A stretch of DNA of 7,766 nt from JAWLDB01 sp041686915 (lineage in GTDB: Bacteria; Bacillota; UBA994; UBA5500). Position numbers and translations under genes: made by a program. The stretch is taken from positions 1 through 7,766 of the forward strand of contig JAWLDB010000135.1 in assembly GCA_041686915.1 (NCBI GenBank). Reading direction: 5' to 3'. Positions 1 to 6,009 of the stretch are shown here, piece after piece. Each line of letters starts with the position of its first letter. The first letter of the stretch is position 1. The notes under the pieces were generated by a model, which saw nothing but the letters and a program-made list of their open reading frames with translations, was not told where the DNA came from and made no database searches.

Positions 1-286
1 AGCCCTCGTTCTCCACCGACTAGATGCTCCACCGACTGGAGTTACATTGTCTCAGCAGCGCCCCACAATCCTCGCACAACCTACCCCTTCCCCACTGCCA
101 CCATTCCCGAGAATCGGGTTTCAACCATCAAGGTACTTAGATATAATCCCAGCTTTATTCCCAATAATTTAGTATCAAAAAAGAGGGTGAAAGGATTTCC
201 AGGCCAAAAACCGTTCTACAGGCAAAAAAGAAGAACCAGCTCATTACTTGTCTCAACAACTACATAAGTAGAGATTGTGAGCCAAG
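1..286. other. Left-edge region without a convincing gene
   Basis: No reading frame with a ribosome binding site is visible on either strand. The stretch downstream of the HD-CHAP stop is AT-rich with short A/T runs. I found no strong hairpin followed by a T-run, so the HD-CHAP transcript has no obvious terminator here. A small hairpin (CCCGA, loop GAA, TCGGG) lies at 106-118. On the plus strand a lone TATAAT at 140-145 has only a poor -35 partner. The first 40 bases hold a short tandem repeat, listed separately. A gene could enter from the left edge on the minus strand, but the stretch is too short to judge. Confidence 0.5.
11..40. repeat. Short tandem direct repeat, period 16
   Basis: A 14-base unit beginning CTCCACCGACT occurs at 11-24 and again at 27-40 with one mismatch (TAGA versus TGGA). 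With only two copies at the window edge, it could be the end of a longer array, a small duplication or chance. No function can be assigned. Confidence 0.45.
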
Positions 287-1330
287 CTAGCTTATATGCG
301 AGGCACCCATAGCGTCTGCATCATAACGATAATCGTCTGCGATCCGCACATATCCATTGATGTTCAGATACGCATTTCGCTCAAAGATACCTGACCTGTT
401 TTTCACATTTCCTTCAGCAGTAGTCAGCACGCCGTTGCGGCAGTCAAGCACTACACCAATGTGGTCATGATCCACATTTGAAACCAGTCTATCAAAGATG
501 ACCAAGTCTCCCCTCTCGGGCCTGAAGCTAGCTTCGCCGGCGGGTTGGAAGAACTGCAGCCCAGGCAGCTTAGACCATGCAAGCCAGGCTGGCACGGCAG
601 CAAATCTCATAGCAACTCCCGGGTAGCGGATGGGCAGCTTAAGGCCCGCCTGGTAACAGCAGTGGTAGACAAAAGAGGCACACCAGTCAAACCCTCGCGC
701 TCGAGTTGCCCCAGGGAAATACCTTATTACGGGATAGACATCAGGACCACCTTTACTCTCATTACCAACCAGAGGTTGTCTAGCCAGGCCTTCAGCGATG
801 TCAGCCAGAACACGCCTTCCTGCCCACTTCTGGTCTGCATCAGACCTAGGCTCTTCAAGGCGTTCAGGCTTTGGTAGGCCTAGCTCTGCGACCACGCGTT
901 TCAAGCGACACCATGCGGCGGAGGTGGGCTCTGCAGGATTATGGAGATATCTCTGCAAGACATCAGCGTCCTTCAGCACCTCATCATAGGGGTCGTGCTC
1001 AACGCGCTTGTTGCTGTGCCTAAAGATCGCCTTGCGGATGATCACCTGCTCTTCGCCCGTGAACAACCCCAGGTCCCGCAGGATGGTCCTGGCGTCTTCC
1101 TCGCTATTGTGGGCATGATTCTCGTTCAAACCAGTGCGCAGGCGGTAAAGGTCATGCAACATACCAGCGGCAGCAGCTATCTCGGGGCTAAGCCCGCGCT
1201 TTAGCGCCAGCTGGACGCTTAGCATAGATACTCCGTAGATATGAATAGAGTCGTTTCTTGCGTGTTCTGCTACTTCCCGATCAGCCAGGATATTATTGAC
1301 AAGCTCTCGGACCTGCTGAACCCTGTCCAC
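287..1330 (-). CDS. HD phosphohydrolase domain fused to a CHAP domain
   Basis: This is a protein of about 347 residues joining two enzyme folds in one frame. Residues ~1-160 are an HD-type metal-dependent phosphohydrolase domain. Likely ligands are H30 (SIHIYGV), H59-D60 (MLHD), H72/H74, H105 (FRHS) and D121/D123 (KDADVLQRYL). After a linker, residues ~195-335 resemble a CHAP (NlpC/P60-like) cysteine peptidase/amidase. The putative nucleophile is C217 in FDWCASF, with H288/H290 (DHIGVV) and E307-N308 (AEGN) completing the site, and GDLVIFD typical of the fold. No signal peptide or membrane segment is visible, so a cytoplasmic location is inferred, which is odd for a wall hydrolase. Possible starts are GTG 1357, ATG 1336 and GTG 1330. 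GTG 1330 fits best because an extended SD lies 8 bases upstream. The domain calls are confident; the substrates are unknown. Confidence 0.85.
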   Translation of the reverse strand: MDRVQQVRELVNNILADREVAEHARNDSIHIYGVSMLSVQLALKRGLSPEIAAAAGMLHDLYRLRTGLNENHAHNSEEDARTILRDLGLFTGEEQVIIRKAIFRHSNKRVEHDPYDEVLKDADVLQRYLHNPAEPTSAAWCRLKRVVAELGLPKPERLEEPRSDADQKWAGRRVLADIAEGLARQPLVGNESKGGPDVYPVIRYFPGATRARGFDWCASFVYHCCYQAGLKLPIRYPGVAMRFAAVPAWLAWSKLPGLQFFQPAGEASFRPERGDLVIFDRLVSNVDHDHIGVVLDCRNGVLTTAEGNVKNRSGIFERNAYLNINGYVRIADDYRYDADAMGASHIS

Positions 1331-1334
1331 AAAC

Positions 1335-1342
1335 ATCACCTC
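1335..1342 (-). promoter_or_regulatory. Extended Shine-Dalgarno deciding the HD-CHAP start
   Basis: Read on the minus strand, GAGGTGAT is an eight-base match to the 16S anti-SD. It contains the possible ATG start at 1336, which would be only 2 bases from GAGG. GTG 1330 lies at the usual 8-base distance from GAGG, so 1330 is the preferred start. An alternative GTG at 1357 has a weaker GAGG six bases upstream. Confidence 0.55.
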
Positions 1343-1372
1343 TCTTTTCTCTAGCACCCCAAGCCTCTTTCA

Positions 1373-1416
1373 GGGAGCTTTCTGCAATCTGTCACTCTTT
1401 ACCTGCCAGAGCTCCC
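1373..1416. repeat. Inverted repeat between the small basic gene and HD-CHAP
   Basis: GGGAGCT at 1373-1379 and AGCTCCC at 1410-1416 form a perfect 7-bp stem around a 30-base loop. It starts just after the stop codon of the small basic gene and lies in the leader of HD-CHAP. There is no T-run on either side, so it is not a standard terminator. It could be an mRNA structure or processing element. I could not match it to a known riboswitch. Confidence 0.4.
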
Positions 1417-1417
1417 G

Positions 1418-1657
1418 CTATCCGCTTTCTACCAGGAAAACGGCTGGATAGATCAAAAAATTGAAGGGACCCTGCCGCTCAGCTCGCTTCATCGCTTGCC
1501 GATCGTAGGATCCCTTGCCCTTCTTAGGTTTGAATGCTTTGGTTGCTGTATTGAAACCTGTTGTCCGCCTGACCGACTTGACCGCAAATAGAGGATCAAA
1601 GTGTACGGCCATTACATCGCCCTTCATCTGAACGCTCACATGCTTGCGTTTACCCAT
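1418..1657 (-). CDS. Small basic protein of unknown function
   Basis: This encodes 79 residues, strongly basic in the N-terminal two thirds, with a lysine/glycine-rich centre (FKPKKGKGSYDR). The C-terminal tail is hydrophobic (FNFLIYPAVFLVESG), too short and polar at its end to be a confident membrane anchor. There is no cysteine and no motif I recognise. The case for a real gene is good: ATG 1657 is preceded by GAGGGGG (1666-1672) at 8 bases, and a promoter-like site sits a further ~20 bases upstream. It ends 87 bases before the preferred HD-CHAP start and may be co-transcribed with it. The charge pattern would suit nucleic-acid or other polyanion binding, but this is only inference. Confidence 0.6.
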   Translation of the reverse strand: MGKRKHVSVQMKGDVMAVHFDPLFAVKSVRRTTGFNTATKAFKPKKGKGSYDRQAMKRAERQGPFNFLIYPAVFLVESG

Positions 1658-1688
1658 GACCAGTTCCCCCTCATATCCGACTGATCAA

Positions 1689-1717
1689 ATCATAACACGC
1701 CCTACTGCTGCTGCCTA
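1689..1717 (-). promoter_or_regulatory. Sigma-A-like extended -10 promoter for the small basic gene
   Basis: Minus-strand reading gives -35 TAGGCA (1712-1717), a 17-base spacer and TATGAT (1689-1694). A TG one base upstream of the -10 makes it an extended -10 site. Transcription would begin near 1682, giving a leader of about 25 bases before ATG 1657. An imperfect palindrome centred on CCTAGG (1710-1723) covers the -35 and could be an operator. Confidence 0.5.
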
Positions 1718-1739
1718 GGTAGCGTTTAGATATGATGCA

Positions 1740-2306
1740 TCACTTCAGATCAGAGAAGAAACCACTGTTAACTTCGAGCGTCTGCAAGTCAATAACCGAA
1801 AGGTCAGGCGTTCTTAACGACTGCCACTCATCTCTCGTCAGTCGTCGACCGAGTAGATGGCCATAGAAGACGGTAAGAATTCGCGCATTAGAGACAATAC
1901 CGACAGATTGGCCAGGGTGCAAAGCTACTATCTGAGAGATGCTTCTGACGAAGCGCTGCGTCGCGACCTCTATATCCTCTATGAAAGCATGCCTCGCCTT
2001 ACCTTCCAGGTGGTCACCGATGATATCGAAAAACTGCCGGCGCTCCATTGCGGAGCTCCGAATTTCCAGCTCACGCAGTCCTCGGTTCGTCGCCAACGAC
2101 AAATCCCATCGCCTGGCGATAATCATGGCAGTCTGAGCCGCTCTTGATTCTGGGCCATGATAGATCTTCTTCACCTTCGACCAGATGGTAGACTCAGCAA
2201 TCGGCATCATCAGCTGTATACCCTCCGGGGAGAGCGTCCAACGCTCAGCAGGCAGGGAGTAGTCGATATTGACGGCGGAATGGTTAACCATGTAAAGCTT
2301 TGGCAC
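1740..2306 (-). CDS. Histidine phosphatase-fold protein with degenerate active site
   Basis: This 188-residue protein has the layout of the histidine phosphatase (phosphoglycerate mutase-like) superfamily. The N-terminal strand-plus-motif is LYMVNHSAV (residues 4-12), where active members have VRHG or VRHS: the phospho-acceptor H9 is present, but the phosphate-binding arginine is N8. R55 in GPESRAAQTA and E79 in GLRELE match the conserved second arginine and general acid. The strand that normally reads VSHG with the second catalytic histidine reads VSNAR, with N140. Two of the core catalytic residues are therefore replaced, and the protein is probably inactive or altered. The preferred start is GTG 2306, with AAGGTAGG (2316-2323) 9 bases upstream; TTG 2315 would be too close. 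It lies 25 bases after the lipoprotein gene, so an operon is likely. Confidence 0.8.
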   Translation of the reverse strand: MPKLYMVNHSAVNIDYSLPAERWTLSPEGIQLMMPIAESTIWSKVKKIYHGPESRAAQTAMIIARRWDLSLATNRGLRELEIRSSAMERRQFFDIIGDHLEGKARHAFIEDIEVATQRFVRSISQIVALHPGQSVGIVSNARILTVFYGHLLGRRLTRDEWQSLRTPDLSVIDLQTLEVNSGFFSDLK

Positions 2307-2331
2307 TGTTGTCAACCTACCTTAAGATTGC

Positions 2332-3657
2332 TTATCTACCACCATTGAGCTGTGAGTGCTGACGGCGTGGCGTTTCTTCCTCTAAAGCCGCGTCCCCGGC
2401 GGATAACTCGTCACGCGGTGCTTCCGGTTCTTCTGGATCCTGTTCCTCCGCCACATTCGGCATGATGTGCTTAGTGCCAAGCAATTGCCACGCCTTCAGG
2501 AAAAAGGCTGCCTCGAAAGCGTGCCAAGGATACCTGTCCTTGCCGTCTACGACTAGCTGTGCATTGACGTTGCGTAGATACACAAGAGCCCGGCCATCAT
2601 CATCCATTTGTGTAGCTACCAGCGCCAGTATAGTCCAAGGGAACCGATCATCAAAATCCCCTTCCATCCACTTAGGGTACTGTTGATTAAGATAGCTGTA
2701 AAGAGAAATAGCTCGTTCGCTCTCAGGCGCCACCAACCCAAAGACGATCGGGTAGACCTGCGCCACTGTATCCGGATACCACTTCCTGGCGGGACGACGC
2801 GCCCACCACCTGCCATACATGGCCCAAGCGTAAACCCCTTCGCGCTCTAGCCACAGCTGTTCTTCTACCCCGGCTGCGACCCTAATGGCAGCCAGTCCAT
2901 AGCGCTCAGCCAGATCGTCGCGTCCAAGAGCCTGCATTAATGCTGACGCATCTTCCAAGCCACGATAGTTCTCGGCATTATCCATTAGGAACTTCACGTA
3001 ATAGCCGGGCTTAGCCCAGATCAGTCCATCCTTGTCCTGCAACTTGATTAACACTTCTGCCGCATCAGTAATCTGCTGAAAGTTATCCACCATAAACTGC
3101 AAATCGCTAGTGGCCCGCGCGTAGTTAAGCAACAAACTCATGAAAGTTGCCGCATAACTGTCGGCAGAGTCGTAACCATAGGTTGGAATCCAGGCATCAT
3201 CTGACTTGACGTAATCATAGATAGTGCCCACCAGCTTGTGTTTGTCGGGCATGTTCAGATGGCGCAGGTACCATTCCAGATAACGCCGTACCGGCTCGTG
3301 CCCCTCTCTCCTGCTCAGCATGGCCAACGCAGCCATATTGGCAAAATAGGGTATAGACTTCCGCTGTGCAGGGGTCTGGGTAATTATCCCCGTTTCGTCC
3401 TGCAGACTAAGCAGATATGCGAACTGTTCATCAGTGATCTCAACCAGGTCTGTCAAATCGGTAACCGCCTCCCGCAAGCGCGAGACTCTTGGATGGAGCT
3501 TTTTAACCGGAAGCTCAGGTTCTGCCCGCAACTCCGACATGGGCTCGGCATAGTCGTCCAACTGAACACCTGTAGTCATTGCCTGCTCTGCAGGCATATA
3601 TCCAGTACACCCGATCAGTAATGACATTAGCAAAATCAGCGCGACTAGCCGCTTCAC
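2332..3657 (-). CDS. Lipoprotein with a glycosidase-like alpha/alpha-toroid domain
   Basis: This is a 441-residue predicted lipoprotein. Residues 1-17 form a lipid-type signal peptide: K2-R3, a hydrophobic core and lipobox LIGC with C17 as the lipidation site. An acidic spacer (~20-55) follows. Residues ~75-395 are helical with repeated aromatic helix pairs (WYLRHLN, YDSADSYAATF, WYPDTVAQVYP, FPWTILALVA, YPWHAFEAAFFLKAW), as in six-hairpin glycosyl hydrolases and relatives. D163/D166 in GYDSADSYA resemble active-site acids of that fold, but no specific family or substrate can be named. The C-terminus (~403-441) is low-complexity, rich in E, P and D. The start is GTG 3657, not ATG 3684, because a GGGGGGAG SD lies 5 bases upstream and the lipid signal then begins correctly. 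It acts outside the membrane, perhaps on wall or exopolysaccharide. Confidence 0.75.
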   Translation of the reverse strand: MKRLVALILLMSLLIGCTGYMPAEQAMTTGVQLDDYAEPMSELRAEPELPVKKLHPRVSRLREAVTDLTDLVEITDEQFAYLLSLQDETGIITQTPAQRKSIPYFANMAALAMLSRREGHEPVRRYLEWYLRHLNMPDKHKLVGTIYDYVKSDDAWIPTYGYDSADSYAATFMSLLLNYARATSDLQFMVDNFQQITDAAEVLIKLQDKDGLIWAKPGYYVKFLMDNAENYRGLEDASALMQALGRDDLAERYGLAAIRVAAGVEEQLWLEREGVYAWAMYGRWWARRPARKWYPDTVAQVYPIVFGLVAPESERAISLYSYLNQQYPKWMEGDFDDRFPWTILALVATQMDDDGRALVYLRNVNAQLVVDGKDRYPWHAFEAAFFLKAWQLLGTKHIMPNVAEEQDPEEPEAPRDELSAGDAALEEETPRRQHSQLNGGR

Positions 3658-3749
3658 CAGAACTCCCCCCTTTATTGGAATCATACGATAATTCGCATGC
3701 TTATGCTATGGGAGGACTTGCCATGCACATGAATTAAGTTGGCGTGTCC

Positions 3750-3771
3750 AAAAGCCATCCATGAAGAGGCT
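3750..3771 (-). terminator. Weak terminator after the MBL-fold hydrolase gene
   Basis: On the minus strand, AGCC-TC pairs with GA-GGCT (one bulged T) around a TTCATG loop and is followed by TTTT. It sits just after the stop codon at 3779. The stem is short, so read-through into the lipoprotein gene is possible. Confidence 0.4.
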
Positions 3772-3778
3772 ACTCGTC

Positions 3779-4507
3779 CTAGTCTTTCACCAATAGGATA
3801 GCCCGCCTGAGCATGTCATGCCAACGGTCAGGGACCTCATACTTTGGCAGCAACCGCTCAAAGATTTCTTCAGCACTGCCTCCAATCAGGCGGAGCGCCC
3901 TTACTTCCGCCATGAACTGCTCCAGCCACTGGCGCTGACTGTCTAGAATCTCCTTGCCTCCTACCGGGCCATGACCCGGCACCACCTGTACAACGTCCCA
4001 CGTTGCAAGTTCCTTAAGGGCAGCTATCCATGTATCAAAATCAGCTTGACCCATATAGGGCATCCGTCCATTGAACACCAGATCGCCGGTAAACAGCAGC
4101 TTCCGCTCTGGGAAATGCACAACGGTAGCGCCTGGGCAATGACCACCAAACAGTCTTAGTTCAATGCGTTCACCAAGATACATACTCATACGATCCGAAA
4201 AATCTACATCTGGCAGTCGAACCGGCACTCCCGATTCAGCCATGCGTACCATAGCTTCTCTAGCCGGTGCTGAGCTGATGATCGGACAAGCGAACAGCTT
4301 ATTGCCAGCCAGGTGATCACCGTGTTCGTGCGTGTTAATCACGCAGGTCACCTCACCCAAAGCCTCTGCCTTAAGCCGTAGTTCCTCCGCGTCAGCCTCG
4401 GAAGCCAAGGTATCCACTATCAGCAACTTTTCATTCAACAAAGGTACAATTGTGGAGTTTACCACCCCTTGCGCCCCGCTATATACAGTTATCTGTTTGG
4501 ATTCCAT
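3779..4507 (-). CDS. MBL-fold metallohydrolase
   Basis: This 242-residue protein has the complete metal site of the metallo-beta-lactamase superfamily. The HxHxDH motif is THEHGDH (H60, H62, D64, H65), followed by H123 (GGHCPG), bridging D142 (FTGDLVF) and H179 (VPGHG). These ligands predict a binuclear zinc or iron hydrolase. The length fits a single-domain member. The substrate cannot be read from the sequence; class B beta-lactamase, glyoxalase II-like and general hydrolase relatives share this core, and no signal peptide supports a cytoplasmic enzyme. The start is ATG 4507, because AAGGAGGTG (4514-4522) lies at ideal distance; an upstream in-frame extension to 4543 has no SD. The gene stands alone between the coat-gene terminator and a weak terminator of its own. 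Confidence 0.88.
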   Translation of the reverse strand: MESKQITVYSGAQGVVNSTIVPLLNEKLLIVDTLASEADAEELRLKAEALGEVTCVINTHEHGDHLAGNKLFACPIISSAPAREAMVRMAESGVPVRLPDVDFSDRMSMYLGERIELRLFGGHCPGATVVHFPERKLLFTGDLVFNGRMPYMGQADFDTWIAALKELATWDVVQVVPGHGPVGGKEILDSQRQWLEQFMAEVRALRLIGGSAEEIFERLLPKYEVPDRWHDMLRRAILLVKD

Positions 4508-4553
4508 CACCAACACCTCCTTAATATAGAATTCCGCCAACATCGACCTGTTT

Positions 4554-4570
4554 CCTGCTATTTCAGCAGG
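4554..4570. repeat. Small hairpin upstream of the MBL-fold gene
   Basis: CCTGCT (4554-4559) and AGCAGG (4565-4570) form a perfect 6-bp stem with a five-base loop. It lies between the coat-gene terminator and the MBL-fold start. Neither strand has a T-run after it. It may be an operator or a leader structure; no clear promoter was found beside it. Confidence 0.35.
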
Positions 4571-4592
4571 CCGAAGGTGCCAGACGTGTACG

Positions 4593-4616
4593 AAAAGGCC
4601 GCCAAAATGGCGGCCT
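4593..4616 (-). terminator. Terminator of the coat-gene pair
   Basis: A perfect 8-bp GC-rich stem (AGGCCGCC at 4596-4603, GGCGGCCT at 4609-4616) with a five-base loop is followed on the minus strand by TTTT (the last stem base plus three). It lies 15 bases after the stop of the second coat gene. The T-run is short but the stem is very stable. Confidence 0.7.
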
Positions 4617-4630
4617 CGCTTCGATGCAGA

Positions 4631-4912
4631 TTACCTCTGCTCCTTGTACTCACTCTTATTAAACTTCTGAGCTGCCTGGCTGATCTCCTGTTGGCTGGCT
4701 GACTGTGTCTCGTACCAGCCCTTGTTGCGCAGTTTGTTATAGATGGCAGACTGCAGTTCATGTTCCTCCGTAAGGATGCTAAACATGTCACTGCGCAGTC
4801 CGTTGTTGCCTGCGACTTCGTTTGTGGCTATGTTATAGGTATTGGTCAGCTCTTTCTGGCAGGACAGGGCATCTTTCAGCATGAACTCATCGGTAAGATT
4901 GACCTTCGGCAC
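4631..4912 (-). CDS. CotF-family spore coat protein
   Basis: This encodes 93 residues, nearly all forming a Coat F (ferritin-like helical) domain. The opening LTDEFMLKDALSCQKEL and the later LTEEHELQSAIYNK and GWYETQSA are characteristic of the family. A hydrophilic tail (QKFNKSEYKEQR) ends the protein. Such proteins are made in sporulation and found in or around the spore coat in related organisms; assignment here rests on family resemblance. The start is GTG 4912, because GGAGGG (4919-4924) lies 7 bases upstream and no ATG is near. It follows the other coat gene by 17 bases and is probably translated from the same message, which ends in the hairpin at 4593-4616. The residue range matches a single-domain member rather than the longer Bacillus CotF. 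Confidence 0.85.
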   Translation of the reverse strand: MPKVNLTDEFMLKDALSCQKELTNTYNIATNEVAGNNGLRSDMFSILTEEHELQSAIYNKLRNKGWYETQSASQQEISQAAQKFNKSEYKEQR

Positions 4913-4929
4913 GATGTTCCCTCCTATCC

Positions 4930-5142
4930 TTATTTCTCTACGCCGTTCAGGTGCTTGAGCAGCGTTTCATAGTGTTCACGGTGCAAACGTACGCCTGCCT
5001 CACACATGCGTTTGACGTCCTCGTCAGTCGCTTGTTCAGCATATGCCTGCAGCTTGGTGATAGCCAGTTGTTCATGCCCCAGTTGATCGGAGATCATTGA
5101 TAGTTCCTTGCTGGTCAATTCTGGCGTGTTCATTCCTGGCAC
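4930..5142 (-). CDS. Small CotF-like coat or ferritin-like helical protein
   Basis: This 70-residue protein is almost wholly helical. Its pattern (LTSKELSMISDQLGHEQLAI, then MCEAGVRLHREHYETLLKHLN) resembles the two-helix half of Coat F/ferritin-like proteins. Glutamate and histidine positions (HEQ, HREH) recall a ferritin-like metal site, but a single helix pair could only build one after dimerising, which is speculation. The start is GTG 5142: GAGGAGG (5151-5157) is 8 bases upstream, while ATG 5133 is 17 bases away. It is the first gene of a two-gene operon with the larger CotF-family gene. No convincing sporulation-sigma promoter was recognised in the 50 bases between it and the coaX terminator. 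The assignment to spore coat is supported mainly by the neighbour. Confidence 0.72.
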   Translation of the reverse strand: MPGMNTPELTSKELSMISDQLGHEQLAITKLQAYAEQATDEDVKRMCEAGVRLHREHYETLLKHLNGVEK

Positions 5143-5193
5143 CTTGTCTACCTCCTCTGCGAAGATACTAATCCTAGTCTTTCCGACGCAGTG

Positions 5194-5222
5194 AAAAAAT
5201 AAAAGCAGCCAATCATGGCTGC
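5194..5222 (-). terminator. Intrinsic terminator after coaX
   Basis: GCAGCC (5205-5210) and GGCTGC (5217-5222) form a perfect 6-bp stem with a six-base loop. On the minus strand it is followed by TTTTATTTTTT. It begins 8 bases past the coaX stop codon and separates coaX from the coat operon. Confidence 0.88.
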
Positions 5223-5229
5223 AAAGGTT

Positions 5230-6009
5230 TCAAACTGAACGGCTTTCTGTATTGAACTCCCATAGCATGCGTAATCCTTCGAGAGTAAGGTTAGGGACAA
5301 CTCGCTCTATTTTGCCCGACAGTCTGCTAAACAGCTTGGCATAGTCACCTGTTGCTACTACTTTAGCTTGCCCAACTTCGCGCCTGATACGTTCAACCAT
5401 GCCATCGATCAGCTCGACATGGCCATAAACCAATCCAGATTGCAGTGCCTGCACAGTGTTTCTGCCCACCGCCGATGACGGCGCTACCAGCTCGACCCGG
5501 GGAATTCGCGAGGTTCGGCCCGACAGCACCTCTGCTGACAAGCGAATACCAGGTGTAAGTGCACCTCCCAAGTACTCTCCCTTGGCAGACACCACATCAA
5601 AAGTTGTAGCAGTTCCAAAGTCAATTACTATTAGTGGCCCACCGCCGTAGAGATAATAGCCTGCCACCGCATTGGCGATGCGGTCGCCACTTAGGTCTGA
5701 CGGTGGTTCAAACTTGATCTTCAGCTTGGTCTTGATACCAGGGCCGACAATCTGAGGTTCAAACCCAAAGAGGTCATGACAAACCGACTGAAATATGGGT
5801 TGCAGCAAAGGCGACACATTGGCGATGATAGCCGCGTCAATATCTCTAGGCGTGCATTTGTGCCTGTGCAATGCGCTATCCAAGAGCAAGAGGTATTCAT
5901 CCGCCGTACGTCCAGGACTGCTGGCAAAACGCCATGTAGCAACTAGCTCATTCTCACTAAAGACACCAAACACTATCTCGGAGTTGCCTATATCAACTGT
6001 CAAAAGCAT
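5230..6009 (-). CDS. coaX: Type III pantothenate kinase
   Basis: CoaX phosphorylates pantothenate with ATP to 4'-phosphopantothenate, the first committed step of coenzyme A synthesis in the cytoplasm. The ASKHA-fold motifs are all visible: N-terminal phosphate loop D6-I-G-N-S, substrate/catalytic segment DLSGDRIANAVAGY with D109, second phosphate loop DFGTATTFD (D130), GGALTPGI (148-155), and the C-terminal PNLTLEGLR. A length of 259 residues is normal. Two starts are possible: ATG 6018 (MVKMLL) and ATG 6009 (MLL). The SD GGAGGAGG is 1-4 bases from the first and about 10 from the second, and the family alignment (MLLxxDIGN) favours 6009. Either way it overlaps the 3' end of the phzF-like gene, so translational coupling is likely. 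Type III kinases need a monovalent cation and escape CoA feedback inhibition (family knowledge). Confidence 0.95.
   Translation of the reverse strand: MLLTVDIGNSEIVFGVFSENELVATWRFASSPGRTADEYLLLLDSALHRHKCTPRDIDAAIIANVSPLLQPIFQSVCHDLFGFEPQIVGPGIKTKLKIKFEPPSDLSGDRIANAVAGYYLYGGGPLIVIDFGTATTFDVVSAKGEYLGGALTPGIRLSAEVLSGRTSRIPRVELVAPSSAVGRNTVQALQSGLVYGHVELIDGMVERIRREVGQAKVVATGDYAKLFSRLSGKIERVVPNLTLEGLRMLWEFNTESRSV

Noticed and set aside
140..145. Plus-strand TATAAT as a promoter
   Set aside because: The -35 at 17 bases (TTTCAA) is poor and nothing sensible lies downstream in that direction except antisense to HD-CHAP.
545..1204. Three overlapping plus-strand ORFs
   Set aside because: All lie inside the HD-CHAP gene on the other strand, lack SD sites and resemble no family.
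1358..1416. Riboswitch before HD-CHAP
   Set aside because: Checked by eye against preQ1, c-di-GMP and T-box hallmarks; none fits. Only the inverted repeat is supported.
3238..3621. Plus-strand ORF of 127 codons
   Set aside because: Antisense to the lipoprotein gene, no SD, and the protein looks random; the minus strand has the lipobox and SD.
3658..3730. Sigma-K or sigma-E promoter for the lipoprotein gene
   Set aside because: CATAGCATA fits a sigma-K -10, but no AC or sigma-E -35 stands at the correct spacing.
4558..4791. Minus-strand ORF of 77 codons
   Set aside because: Out-of-frame shadow of the CotF-family gene that runs through its terminator hairpin.
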